A stretch of DNA of 43,053 bases, taken from Nanobdellota archaeon. GTDB taxonomy: Archaea; Aenigmatarchaeota; Aenigmatarchaeia; QMZP01. Shown in pieces: positions 1-8,137 of the stretch; position 1 is the stretch's first letter; every line of letters starts with the position of its first letter. The stretch is taken from positions 65,647-108,699 of the forward strand of contig JAHIVW010000006.1 of assembly GCA_018816245.1 (NCBI GenBank), given 5' to 3'. The position numbers and the translations under genes are program-made. Under the pieces are notes generated by a model. It saw only the letters and a list, made by a program, of their open reading frames with translations, was not told the DNA's origin and ran no database searches.

Positions 1-130
1 ACTTGACGAGCTTGTACAAATCAACAAAAAGGGCCTCGAGGCCAATGAACAGTCTATCCGCAGCATGGACATGATTGAGAAGCGGCTCAAGCGTCTCCAT
101 CTGGAATTCGCAAACGCGTTCCGCCGCTAA
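1..130 (+). CDS. C-terminal end of an unknown coiled-coil protein (partial)
   Basis: The reading frame is open from base 2 and ends in TAA at 128-130, giving the last 42 residues of a protein that begins before the window. The tail is rich in Lys, Glu, Arg and Leu (for example RSMDMIEKRLKRLHLEF) and has the heptad spacing of an alpha-helical coiled coil. It is followed 21 bp later by the first complete gene of the pilus operon on the same strand, so it may be an accessory protein of that operon. No family can be assigned from so short a piece. Confidence 0.6.
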   Translation, partial: LDELVQINKKGLEANEQSIRSMDMIEKRLKRLHLEFANAFRR

Positions 131-151
131 CTTAAAGAATGGGGGGTATCT

Positions 152-409
152 ATGACGAAAATGTTAATGACACAGGTCTTTTCGGTTGTTGTCTCTATCA
201 CACTGGCCATCACCTTCTACCTGTTGCTCGCAAATGCCTTTGCAACGCGATCCACCGAGCTGTTGACACCGATGCTGTTGATTGTGGTTTCCATCATCCT
301 GATCGCAATCTTCTCGTCTGTCAGCAAGATCGAAGAGGCGTTGGAGAAGCATAAACACGTGCACCCTACAACAGCAGTGACAAGGCGACCAACTCGACGA
401 CGGCGCTAA
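152..409 (+). CDS. Small two-helix membrane protein with Arg-rich tail
   Basis: An 85-residue protein. Two hydrophobic stretches at about residues 6-28 and 38-55 look like a membrane hairpin. They are followed by a short charged segment (SKIEEALEKHK) and a strongly basic end (TRRPTRRRR) that should face the cytoplasm by the positive-inside rule. The ATG follows a run of six G (140-145), a plausible ribosome binding site. It is the first complete gene of the pilus operon and lies 49 bp before a pilin gene. No family is recognised. Similar basic cytosolic tails occur on two much larger surface proteins in this window (15093-17483 and 26976-28268). Confidence 0.65.
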   Translation: MTKMLMTQVFSVVVSITLAITFYLLLANAFATRSTELLTPMLLIVVSIILIAIFSSVSKIEEALEKHKHVHPTTAVTRRPTRRRR

Positions 410-458
410 GGCGCCTCGTTCTTTTATTTTCACGATCACAAGAAGAAGGGGGACGTTC

Positions 459-965
459 ATGCAGAAAGGAATGACACCAATTGTTGCTTCAGTTATTTTG
501 CTCTTGATCACGGTCGCCCTTGCCGGGACGGCCTGGTCCTACTTATCGGGTATTACCTCGAGTCAAATGAAAGGGAGCTTTACTATTCCAAGTGGCGGAG
601 GCGGCGCGATCTGCCGTATTGTTGATGATTGTGCAGGATCACCAGCCAGAGATTGTGCAGAATTTCTTGTCTTGGTAACGAACTCCGGCCAGGATGAGCT
701 CACGTTTGACGACTTCATTATCCGGCAAATTGATAGCAATACTATCCCAGAAAGCCTAAGTGGGTCAGCAACGCATGAATTCCCCTCTGACGGCATTACC
801 ACAGGCGAAAGTGCAAAGGTTTTGAAGTTATTTTGCACAATTGAATCAACATCAAACTGTTCAACCGCTGGGTTTATCAACGATCCAAGTGTTGGCGGCC
901 TCCACACCATCCGAATCGGCACGGGCGCAAGTAGTATTGCCCTTTCCGTGAATTGTCCTGGATGA
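459..965 (+). CDS. Archaeal type IV pilin (Pilin_N type)
   Basis: A 168-residue pilin. The N-terminus MQKGMTPIVASVILLLIT is a class III signal peptide: a short basic leader ending in KG, then a Thr-Pro-Ile motif and one hydrophobic helix to about residue 28 that ends in AWSYLSG. In this family a prepilin peptidase cuts after the Gly and the helix packs into the pilus core. The remainder is a Cys-containing beta-rich domain with a Gly-rich start (GGGGAICR). A GGGGGA ribosome binding site lies just before the ATG. The stop overlaps the start region of the next pilin, so the two are probably co-translated. No prepilin peptidase gene is seen in the window. Confidence 0.85.
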   Translation: MQKGMTPIVASVILLLITVALAGTAWSYLSGITSSQMKGSFTIPSGGGGAICRIVDDCAGSPARDCAEFLVLVTNSGQDELTFDDFIIRQIDSNTIPESLSGSATHEFPSDGITTGESAKVLKLFCTIESTSNCSTAGFINDPSVGGLHTIRIGTGASSIALSVNCPG

Positions 966-970
966 TCTCT

Positions 971-1381
971 ATGAAACGAAAGAACCGTCTCGGTGTCACC
1001 CCCATCATCGCTGTTGTCATTCTCCTGCTCATTACGGTCGCCCTTGCCGGGACGGCCTGGACGTACTTGTCTGGCTATGTCGGCACCCAGACACAGAAAA
1101 CCTTCAACATTGTTACCAACGGCGCCTTCTGCGAAGGCGGTAAGATCACCGTGTATATTGTCAATACAGGGTACCAATCCTCACTTGACGAAAGTGATTT
1201 TCCAATCATCGAGATCGATGCGGTCGCTGTTCCCCCAATTAACATTGATCCTCCCCTCACTCCGGGTGAGGCAGGCAAGCTTATCGAGTACAGTTGCGGC
1301 AGCAGCTGCGCAACGGGCTTCTATGACATCCTCCTGAGTACGTCTTCAACAACCCGTGAGGATCGCATTCTCTGTCCGTAA
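971..1381 (+). CDS. Archaeal type IV pilin, second copy
   Basis: A 136-residue pilin starting MKRKNRLGVTPIIAVVILL. The helix ends in the same ALAGTAWTYLSG string as the upstream pilin, so the two are paralogues in tandem, while the C-terminal domains have diverged. I chose the ATG at 971 because GGATGAT sits just before it and because the resulting leader (MKRKNRLG) has the usual class III length. An ATG at 962 and a TTG at 953 are in frame but would lengthen the leader. The start lies 6 bp after the previous stop. The mature domain has three Cys and ends in a short beta-rich tail. Confidence 0.83.
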   Translation: MKRKNRLGVTPIIAVVILLLITVALAGTAWTYLSGYVGTQTQKTFNIVTNGAFCEGGKITVYIVNTGYQSSLDESDFPIIEIDAVAVPPINIDPPLTPGEAGKLIEYSCGSSCATGFYDILLSTSSTTREDRILCP

Positions 1382-1415
1382 ACCCCTTTTATGTTCCCGC
1401 TGCCAAGAGATGCGT

Positions 1416-2069
1416 ATGCGACTCGGACAGACAGAAGCCGCCAGCGTTATTTTAATCACAGGCATTGTCCTTGCGCTTATTGCCGTCTCCTACTTCTGGG
1501 GCGCTCCGCTCATCAATAAACAAACTGCAAGCAGCGATATCGCCCTCGGCACGCGGTTCATGCGCGATCTTGCTGACCAAATCACCGATCTTGCGAATGC
1601 TGGCTCAGGAAGCTTCAGCGTGGCCATTCCCCTCGGATCAATGAAGGTGATCGCCTATGATGCCGGAGACCCAAAGTATGATAATACCATCTGGCTCCAG
1701 CTGCCATCAACAACCGCTCCCCTCTTCAAAGAGGGAACCCTCTACCTCGATGCCGTGAGCTACAGTGACATTGTCAACGGTGTCGGGGTCCATGGTTCTG
1801 CTTCCCACAACATCTTATCGGCGACAACAGCAGAACATGGAAGCGGCTATATCATCTCGATCATTAACAAAGAAATCCAACTCATTACTGTTGGTACGGC
1901 TGTACCGAAAGGATTTGTAATTCGCCTTTTGGGACCTTCACCGAGCGATACTATCGCCTATGGAAAGAACCGCGCAACCTTTAGCGTGGTCAGTATAGAA
2001 ACCTTTCCCCTAGCTGCTGCAAATGGTGGTGATCTTTTTGTCACGAACATTCGGGTGACCTTGGGATGA
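1416..2069 (+). CDS. Pilin-like membrane-anchored protein
   Basis: About 218 residues starting MRLGQTEAASVILITGIV. The leader is short and basic, with a Gly-Gln at the presumed cleavage point, and is followed by one hydrophobic helix. This is the layout of archaellum/pilus FlaF-FlaG-type minor subunits. The rest is a soluble, beta-rich domain expected outside the membrane. The ATG at 1410 two codons earlier is equally possible. Longer GTG-initiated versions reach into the previous gene and would place charged sequence before the signal, so I reject them. It overlaps the next gene by ATGA, which implies translational coupling. Confidence 0.72.
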   Translation: MRLGQTEAASVILITGIVLALIAVSYFWGAPLINKQTASSDIALGTRFMRDLADQITDLANAGSGSFSVAIPLGSMKVIAYDAGDPKYDNTIWLQLPSTTAPLFKEGTLYLDAVSYSDIVNGVGVHGSASHNILSATTAEHGSGYIISIINKEIQLITVGTAVPKGFVIRLLGPSPSDTIAYGKNRATFSVVSIETFPLAAANGGDLFVTNIRVTLG

Positions 2070-2497
2070 CGCAACGGAAAGGTCAATCCCTTGTGTTCGA
2101 GCAGGTGCTCCTTTTCGCAATCGGGGTTGCCATTTTCATTGTCATGCTCTCCATTTTCAGTGTCCTTCGTGGTGTGTGGAATGTTCAGGCAGCAACAGAC
2201 AAACTTGACACCGTAAGTCGGGAAGTTGCAACCGGCATTCTCTCTGTTGCGACTGATCCTGCAGATTTCACCCTTCGGACGCTTGTCATCCCACGGGACA
2301 TTGCTGGCGAGGTCTACCGTATTCAGCTGGTTGGGGAGAAGCTCCAGCTCGATCTCTCCCTTCCATCTCTTGACCTCTCTCGTGATTCAGATCTCTTTTC
2401 TCTGGGGAGCACCTATACGCTTGTCGATAGCAATGTCTGGAGCCTTCATGGGCGCCTGACCATTAAAAAGGTCGGTACGACAATTAGTATTAACTAG
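2066..2497 (+). CDS. FlaF/FlaG-like minor pilin
   Basis: A 143-residue protein starting MTQRKGQSLVFEQVLLF. RKG followed by QS and a long hydrophobic helix (about residues 8-32) is a class III signal of the kind found in archaeal minor pilins and archaellum stator-like proteins. The C-terminal about 100 residues are predicted beta-rich. Its ATG overlaps the TGA of the preceding gene (ATGA), and it ends 8 bp before the ATPase gene, so it belongs to the assembly core of this operon. FlaF/FlaG is a resemblance in architecture and position, not a sequence match I can prove. Confidence 0.7.
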   Translation: MTQRKGQSLVFEQVLLFAIGVAIFIVMLSIFSVLRGVWNVQAATDKLDTVSREVATGILSVATDPADFTLRTLVIPRDIAGEVYRIQLVGEKLQLDLSLPSLDLSRDSDLFSLGSTYTLVDSNVWSLHGRLTIKKVGTTISIN

Positions 2498-2505
2498 GGG
2501 GATGT

Positions 2506-4311
2506 ATGCGACTCAATACCAGGAGACTTGCCAAGCGATACCAAAGCGGTGCTGAGATTGTTGCGCAACGCCATCAGGGGAAACTCATCACCGGTGAAGG
2601 CGTCCAGGTCAATGTTAAGGAATTCCGTCCACCGGCCATGCAGTATCCTCCCTATCCACCATACCCTTCGTATCCACCATATCCACAACAACTTGCTGGA
2701 GAAAGCGGAGAAGGCATGACAACGGTTCCCGCAAAGATCGTTGGTATTGTCATTCCTAAAGATGCGATTTCTGTCGGCTCACCACAATATGCAGAAGAAG
2801 AAAAAGAAAAAATCATGGGTGTGAATATTGAGTATGCGCTGAAAATGCGTTCTGCGAAGGAAGAAGAAAAGATCTTCGCATACGCAAAGATCCTCTGGAA
2901 TAACAAGGAGAATCAGCTAACCTACCGTGTGTTAGAACCAGAGATTAGCGAAGTGGATAAAGAGATCGTGAAGATGATCAAGCACGACCTCGAAGAGCGG
3001 CTTGATATTGATTTTAACAAGATCGGCGAGATCCGCGCCAAGCAGATGCTTCGTCATGAAATTCAATTATCTCTTCAAGAGATCGAATTCATGACCCAGG
3101 AACGGGCAAGTGTGATTGTCTACTATCTTGAGCGCGACATTCTCGGGATGGGAAAAATCCAGCCGCTCATGAATGATTCGCAAATCGAGGATATTTCCTG
3201 CGACGGTATCGGAATCCCGTTGTACATCTACCATCGTGATCCACGCGTTGGGTCAATCAAGACAAATATTCACTTTGATGACGAAGACGAACTGAACACA
3301 TTCGTGGTTCACCTTGCACAAGCAGCGAACAAAAGCATTTCAGTGGCAGCACCACTCCTTGACGCAGCACTTCCTGACGGAAGCCGTATTCAGGCAACCC
3401 TTGGAACTGATATTGCACGGAAGGGAAGCAACTTCACGATCCGAAAGTTCACGGAAATGCCGCTGACACCGTCTCATTTGATTGCCTACAATACCATTGA
3501 CCCACTCCAAATGGCGTTCCTCTGGTTGGCAGTTGAAAACGGAAAATCAATTTTGGTTTCCGGCGGGACAGCGACCGGAAAGACGTCATTGTTGAATGCG
3601 CTTTCCTTGTTCATCCGACCCGGCTACAAAGTCGTATCAATCGAGGATACTGCCGAGCTCCGGCTTCCCCTCCCTCATTGGATTCCGCACGTCGCCCGAT
3701 CGGCATTGTCGTTGAAAGGGAGTGTCGGAGAAATCACCCTGTTCGATCTCCTCAGATCATCCCTCCGGCAGCGTCCTGATTACATCATTGTGGGTGAGGT
3801 CCGTGGGAAGGAGGCCTTTGTTCTCTTCCAACAAATTGCAACCGGTCATCCATCCATGGCAACGATCCATGCTGCTTCCACGGAGCAGCTCATGGACCGG
3901 CTGACCACACCACCAATTTCTCTTCCTTCAAGTTTGATTGAAAACCTCGATCTGATCATCTTTTTGACACAATCACGCTTGAAGGGGGCTCATGTCCGAC
4001 GTTCAAACGAGATCGTGGAGGTTGTCGGCCTCCGCGAAGGAAAACCAGTGACGAACAAAGTCTTCGCTTGGCAATCAACTGGCGACACCTTCAAGATCGT
4101 CGGTCAGTCCGTCATCCTCAAGAAACTCGCACTCCATCTCGGGATCGATGAAAAAGCGGTCATCGAAGAGCTCATGCGCCGGAAGCGCGTCCTTGAATGG
4201 CTTCATCAGAAGAATGTCTACGACTACCGGGAATTCTCTCGGGCAATCAGCGTCTATTACTCGGATCCCAACCGCGTGGTCAAAATCGTTGACCGGGAAT
4301 TGAAAGAATGA
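2506..4311 (+). CDS. Type IV pilus/archaellum assembly ATPase (FlaI/VirB11 type)
   Basis: A 601-residue type II/IV secretion-family ATPase that would power pilin insertion from the cytoplasmic side. A Walker A motif (GGTATGKTS) lies near residues 353-361 and a Walker B/Asp-box region (YIIVGEVRGKEA) near 425-436. The His-box string ATGHPSMATIHA lies between about residues 444 and 458. The N-terminal domain carries the helical and basic segments expected before the ATPase core. An unusual Pro-Tyr stretch (YPPYPPYPSYPPYPQ, about residues 46-60) sits in the N-terminal extension. GGGGGATGT precedes the ATG. The two platform membrane proteins follow directly. Family assignment is secure; the specific appendage (adhesion pilus rather than archaellum) is inferred from the pilins alongside. 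Confidence 0.93.
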   Translation: MRLNTRRLAKRYQSGAEIVAQRHQGKLITGEGVQVNVKEFRPPAMQYPPYPPYPSYPPYPQQLAGESGEGMTTVPAKIVGIVIPKDAISVGSPQYAEEEKEKIMGVNIEYALKMRSAKEEEKIFAYAKILWNNKENQLTYRVLEPEISEVDKEIVKMIKHDLEERLDIDFNKIGEIRAKQMLRHEIQLSLQEIEFMTQERASVIVYYLERDILGMGKIQPLMNDSQIEDISCDGIGIPLYIYHRDPRVGSIKTNIHFDDEDELNTFVVHLAQAANKSISVAAPLLDAALPDGSRIQATLGTDIARKGSNFTIRKFTEMPLTPSHLIAYNTIDPLQMAFLWLAVENGKSILVSGGTATGKTSLLNALSLFIRPGYKVVSIEDTAELRLPLPHWIPHVARSALSLKGSVGEITLFDLLRSSLRQRPDYIIVGEVRGKEAFVLFQQIATGHPSMATIHAASTEQLMDRLTTPPISLPSSLIENLDLIIFLTQSRLKGAHVRRSNEIVEVVGLREGKPVTNKVFAWQSTGDTFKIVGQSVILKKLALHLGIDEKAVIEELMRRKRVLEWLHQKNVYDYREFSRAISVYYSDPNRVVKIVDRELKE

Positions 4312-4348
4312 TCCTCCTCATTTAATACCACAAAGCAATAAAGAGTCC

Positions 4349-5200
4349 ATGTTCCTTGGCAAGCTCGCCTTGCGCCTTTTTGGGGGGATTGTCAAACCCA
4401 ATGAAGAATATTTCGCGAGCCTGAAGACATCCTTGCGGAAAGCAGGCATGCTCGTGTCGGTGAGCGAGTATCTGTCGGTTGTTGCGCTTTCCTCGTTGAT
4501 TGCGTTTATCGTCTCCTTGCTCGTTGGTGTGTTTCTCATTGCTTTGACCACACTGGCATCCATCTTCTCCTATACTTTTTCCATTATTATTGCGATCGGC
4601 GTGACTGGTGGGACCTTCGGGTTCGGCTACATCTACCCGTCGATGCAGGCAAAGAGCATCAGGGGAAGTATTGAGAAGGCGCTTCCCTTCGCGGTGTTCT
4701 ACATGGCAACCACATCGTCCTCCGGCATCACTCCTGTGCAAATCTTCAAGATGCTGAGCGTCCGGGGCGGTCATATTGGTAAGGAGTCCCAAAAAATCTA
4801 CACAGACGTGAAAGCTCTGGGCATGAACCTGACGGCAGCTATGCAGAAGGCTGCTTCCCGATCCCCTTCCTCAGCTTGGGCAGATCTGTTGTGGGGCATG
4901 ACCTCGGTTATCACAAGCGGCGGTGACCTGGAAGAATACCTGAACGCGAAGACGCGGACCTTCATGGCCCAGTACCGCCGCACCCTGGAAGAATACGCGA
5001 ACGCCGTGTCCTTCTACACCGAGATCTACATTACCCTGATCATCGTTGGGAGCCTGTTCTTTATCATTCTCATCGCGATCATGGCACCGCTGACCGGCGG
5101 TTCGACACTGCTGATCCAGACGTTCCTTGTGTTCTTCTTTATCCCCATTATTTCAGTAGGGTTCATCGCCCTGTTGCGGGCGATCTCTCCAGTTGAGTAG
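4349..5200 (+). CDS. Pilus platform membrane protein (GspF/TadC domain), first half
   Basis: A 283-residue integral membrane protein. Two hydrophobic segments (about residues 45-90) precede a cytoplasmic helical region with the pattern EKALPFAVFYMATTSSSGITPVQIFKML, typical of the T2SSF/FlaJ fold, and two more helices close the protein (about residues 225-275). It would form half of the platform that the ATPase turns or pushes. A TATA-like CATTTAATACC (4319-4329) lies about 25 bp before the ATG, so it may also be made from its own leaderless transcript. It stops 3 bp before the next gene, its likely partner. Confidence 0.87.
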   Translation: MFLGKLALRLFGGIVKPNEEYFASLKTSLRKAGMLVSVSEYLSVVALSSLIAFIVSLLVGVFLIALTTLASIFSYTFSIIIAIGVTGGTFGFGYIYPSMQAKSIRGSIEKALPFAVFYMATTSSSGITPVQIFKMLSVRGGHIGKESQKIYTDVKALGMNLTAAMQKAASRSPSSAWADLLWGMTSVITSGGDLEEYLNAKTRTFMAQYRRTLEEYANAVSFYTEIYITLIIVGSLFFIILIAIMAPLTGGSTLLIQTFLVFFFIPIISVGFIALLRAISPVE

Positions 5201-5203
5201 CGT

Positions 5204-6166
5204 ATGGAAGAAGAAGGCCTGTCTCCGAAAAAGAAGATCATCCTGCTCTCCGGGATTGCAGCTGCGGCACTGATCGTGGTCGGCGCCCTGATTGGTGATC
5301 CCTCGGTCCTGGGAAACTTCGTGATCTTGGCGATTTTTGCTGGTGTCGTCCCCATGGTCATCTACAACTACTTCCAATATCTCTGGCTGAAGGCAGTGGA
5401 AGACCATTTCCCTGACTTTGTTCGTGATCTTGCTGATTCCCAGCGGTCGGGAATGTCCTTCCCGGAATCCCTCACTCTTGCAACGAAAGCAAATTACGGA
5501 AAGTTGACCCCCCTGGTAAAAAGCATGCACAACCGGCTGACGTGGGGTGTTCCCATGATCCGCGTGCTCGACATCTTTCATGAGCAGATCAAGAAATCGC
5601 GAATCATCACCGAGGCACTCTTGATCGTCCGGGAATCCTACCAGTCCGGCGGGAACGTGGCTGCGACCTTGGATGCGGTCTCCCGGGACATGGTCGTCCT
5701 GCGTGAGACCGAGGCTGAAAGATCGACCATGCTTCGGTCCCAGGTCATGATCATGTACGGGATCTTCTTCATGTTCATGGGGATCGCCATTATGGTGGTG
5801 TACGTGATGGTGCCGCTGATCAAGGCAACCCCTGGGATGGACAGCACATCCAACGCAGGGGCACCTGTAGGAGGTGCAAGCATGGTTGGCTTTAGCTTTT
5901 CCGATCCATGTTCCGGGAACACGTTCTTCCCCTGTAACTACTTCTCGATTATAGGAGTGATTCTTGGTTTAACACCAGGGGTGAGCCTCTACTACATATC
6001 GATGTTCTTCACGGTCGTGATTATTCAGGCGATCTTCACTGGCTTGATTGCCGGACAGATCGGCCAGAACTCAGTGACTGCGGGCTCGAAGCACATGGTG
6101 CTGATGGTGATTTCCTCCTTCGCGGTCTTCCTGTTCCTGGCGAAGGCGGGAGTCCTGCCGGTATAA
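5204..6166 (+). CDS. Pilus platform membrane protein (GspF/TadC domain), second half
   Basis: A 320-residue membrane protein. It has two N-terminal helices, then a cytoplasmic T2SSF-like region (FPDFVRDLADSQRSGMSFPESL and IITEALLIVRESYQSGGNV), then four or so helices. Together with the preceding gene it adds up to about 600 residues, close to one two-domain FlaJ protein. The pair is therefore best read as a split platform, as in methanococcal EpdB/EpdC-type pilus loci. The region from about residue 225 to 255 has Cys residues and Gly-rich sequence between helices. It is the last gene of the plus-strand pilus operon and faces a minus-strand pilin. Confidence 0.87.
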   Translation: MEEEGLSPKKKIILLSGIAAAALIVVGALIGDPSVLGNFVILAIFAGVVPMVIYNYFQYLWLKAVEDHFPDFVRDLADSQRSGMSFPESLTLATKANYGKLTPLVKSMHNRLTWGVPMIRVLDIFHEQIKKSRIITEALLIVRESYQSGGNVAATLDAVSRDMVVLRETEAERSTMLRSQVMIMYGIFFMFMGIAIMVVYVMVPLIKATPGMDSTSNAGAPVGGASMVGFSFSDPCSGNTFFPCNYFSIIGVILGLTPGVSLYYISMFFTVVIIQAIFTGLIAGQIGQNSVTAGSKHMVLMVISSFAVFLFLAKAGVLPV

Positions 6167-6207
6167 GGAAGAAAAAATAAAGAAAAAGACCTTCAATTAC
6201 GATGGGT

Positions 6208-6657
6208 TTACACGTTGTCAGTGCATTGCTGTTGGATTGCTGAGGGCGTACCGCCGACGACGACGTCGTACTTACAAGTTGCTGTGTTGGCTCCAACGGC
6301 ACCATCATCCGCGCAATCCACTGTAACACTACTGGCATCACCACCAGGAACGGTGAGGGCTGCCCAGACAGCTATCTTCGAGGTTCCAAAGCAGCCGGTT
6401 CCTGAAACGCAGACCGGGTTTTCAACGGTAACATCACCATTGGTTGTCACTGTCTCTGTCCCAACGTTCTGGAAATAGATGATCATATCTCCATTGTTAG
6501 CACAGGTAGCCCCGGTGACCCGGACTGTCTTTCCAGCAGTGTTCGTCACAACCCCTGTAATGAAGGTGTACGCGATCCCCGCGATCGCAATGGTAATAAG
6601 CAGCAAAATTACAATCGCGATGATCGGCGTGATTCCTTTTCGTTTTTGGGTTTTCAT
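6208..6657 (-). CDS. Archaeal type IV pilin with its own regulated promoter
   Basis: A 149-residue pilin starting MKTQKRKGITPIIAIVILL. The RKG leader and the helix ending AGIAYTFITG make it a paralogue of the pilins at 459 and 971. Its mature domain has several Cys and many Val, Thr and Gly residues. It is convergent to the pilus operon and is transcribed alone from a TATA box at 6692-6701 shared with the gene on the other side. Its independent promoter could mean it is the main, most highly expressed pilin (inference). A perfect 16-bp palindrome overlaps its start codon and predicted transcription start, so repression there is plausible. Confidence 0.85.
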   Translation of the reverse strand: MKTQKRKGITPIIAIVILLLITIAIAGIAYTFITGVVTNTAGKTVRVTGATCANNGDMIIYFQNVGTETVTTNGDVTVENPVCVSGTGCFGTSKIAVWAALTVPGGDASSVTVDCADDGAVGANTATCKYDVVVGGTPSAIQQQCTDNV

Positions 6658-6671
6658 TGTGAATTCACAAT
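6656..6671. promoter_or_regulatory. Perfect palindrome over the pilin start (candidate operator)
   Basis: ATTGTGAATTCACAAT is a perfect 16-bp inverted repeat. Its left end covers two bases of the pilin start codon (minus strand, 6655-6657), and it spans the transcription start predicted from the TATA box at 6692-6701. A dimeric regulator bound here would block initiation or RNA polymerase escape. A random perfect 16-bp palindrome at this exact point is unlikely, but no protein binding is shown. Confidence 0.5.
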
Positions 6672-6691
6672 AACTTATTATGAGACAGGTC

Positions 6692-6701
6692 CCTTATAAA
6701 G
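6692..6701. promoter_or_regulatory. Shared bidirectional TATA box
   Basis: The sequence CCTTATAAAG contains the self-complementary core TTATAA (centre 6696.5). The minus-strand pilin ATG lies 39.5 bp to the left and the plus-strand lipid-kinase-like ATG 38.5 bp to the right. Read in either direction it is a good archaeal TATA box, and there is no other candidate in the 77-bp gap. Confidence 0.6.
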
Positions 6702-6734
6702 TATCTTTTTGAAGCATTCTGCACAAACGATGGT

Positions 6735-7343
6735 ATGAACCTTGAATATCGGCGCCAACTCGTGCATCTTTCCGGTATCCTGTTCGTTTTCCTTGCTCAA
6801 TACACCGGCCGGTTCATCGGCGTCTTCATATTTGCTATTTTGACCCTGACCTTCATCTACTACTCAGAATTTGTCCGGAGACAGCATCGCCACCTCTTCC
6901 TCATCAAACAACTCGAAGCCCGTGTCCGCAATTTTGCAATGAAGTTCGAACGCACAGCTGTTCCTCGTCCCTTTCTCGGTGCTATCTGGTTTTACGCCGG
7001 CTGCACTGTTGCCTTTGTTCTTTTCCCACTGGAAATCGCATCGCTTGCATGTCTTGTCCTTGCTGTCGGCGACGCGGTTGCCACAGCAATTGGTTCCAAC
7101 CTCGGCAAACATCGCTTGCTAGACAAAAAGACAATTGAAGGGACTGCTGCATTCTTCTTCGTCTCCTTGTTCGTGCTCGTCGTGTTCGTTCCACCGACAG
7201 TGGCGCTTGTCACCGCGTTGCTCGCGACGATTGCAGAGCTGCTCCCCTCAATAGAACCGCTTCGGAAAATAAAGCAGCGGGGCCTCCTCGACGACAACCT
7301 CCTCATCCCACTCGTCACTGGAATCGTGCTCGTCCTCGTATAA
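6735..7343 (+). CDS. Dolichol/phytol kinase-like integral membrane enzyme
   Basis: A 202-residue polytopic membrane protein of the SEC59/DGK1/VTE5 (CTP-dependent lipid kinase) superfamily. Family signatures are the N-terminal RRQLVHLSG, the central GDAVATAIGSNLGKH, then KKTIEGTAAFF, and the C-terminal LDDNLLIPL. Members phosphorylate polyprenols, phytol or diacylglycerol. In an archaeon a role in recycling dolichol phosphate for N-glycosylation would fit the many Asn-X-Ser/Thr sites on the surface proteins here, but the substrate cannot be told from sequence. The start fits the shared TATA box. The tRNA-Arg gene follows 25 bp downstream, and the tRNA promoter overlaps the 3' end of this gene. 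Confidence 0.82.
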   Translation: MNLEYRRQLVHLSGILFVFLAQYTGRFIGVFIFAILTLTFIYYSEFVRRQHRHLFLIKQLEARVRNFAMKFERTAVPRPFLGAIWFYAGCTVAFVLFPLEIASLACLVLAVGDAVATAIGSNLGKHRLLDKKTIEGTAAFFFVSLFVLVVFVPPTVALVTALLATIAELLPSIEPLRKIKQRGLLDDNLLIPLVTGIVLVLV

Positions 7344-7346
7344 AAA
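7338..7346 (+). promoter_or_regulatory. TATA box for tRNA-Arg
   Basis: GTATAAAAA ends 23 bp before the first base of the tRNA and overlaps the stop codon of the lipid-kinase-like gene. Spacing and sequence match an archaeal TATA element. Confidence 0.55.
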
Positions 7347-7366
7347 CTCCCTGTTCCAACAACAGG

Positions 7367-7442
<76 letters not shown>

Positions 7443-7502
7443 TGGGCGGATCGCGCACATCCCGCACCCCAACCTCTTGAAGCGCGGGAAGGAGGAAGGG
7501 AC

Positions 7503-8137
7503 ATGCGACGAAGGTGGGTGCACGACTTCGAGCGTAACCTCGAAGGAGTCCGGGCACGGATCGAGCGCGCCGCGATCCCGGAGGAGAACAAGAAGGTACT
7601 CTTCGACTTCGAGCGGTACTGCGCGGCGGAGGGCCTGCAGCTCGTCCGCCGGTGGAAACTGCTGGAGTGCCTGTACGTGGTGGCCACGCGCCACCTCACG
7701 ATCCCGTTCAAGGGTGCCACCGCGGCCGACATCTGGGACGCGGTCCTGCGGATCGAGGGGAGCGACCTCGCGCCCTGGAGCAAGCACGACTACAAGGTCG
7801 CGATTCGAAAGCTGTTCAAGTTCGTGGAGTGGGGGACCGAGGCCCTGCAGCGGCGCGGCTACCCCGACTGCGTCGCCGGCATCCGGACCCGGGTGAAGAA
7901 GCGCGACCAGGTCCGCATCCAGGCGGCGGACATCCTCACGGAGGCCGAGGCGCTCCGCCTGATCGGCGCGGCGACGGACGTCCAGGAGCGGGCGTTCGTG
8001 AGCGGGCGCCCGCGGGCTGGAAGGGCGACCAGGCGCGCGAGGCGCAGGTGCTGAATGCGCTGTTCCCGCTGCTCGACCGCAACCGCGAGGCGACGCTGGC
8101 GCTGTTTGAACTCATGAAGAACCAACCGGGATATTGA
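7503..8137 (+). pseudogene. Tyrosine integrase, catalytic domain deleted
   Basis: The first about 165 codons encode an intact N-terminal core-binding (SAM-like) domain of an archaeal Xer/XerA-type recombinase (for example LRIEGSDLAPWSKHDYKVAI and VKKRDQVRIQAADILTEAEA), ending at DVQERAFV. At about 8011 the frame changes and the next readable part (ALFPLLDRNREATLALFELM) looks like the extreme C-terminus of the same kind of protein. The central catalytic part with the Arg, His and Tyr residues is missing, roughly 150-200 codons by comparison with the family's usual length. GGAGG lies before the ATG. The stop overlaps the next ATG as TGATG, which suggests an old operon. Confidence 0.82.
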
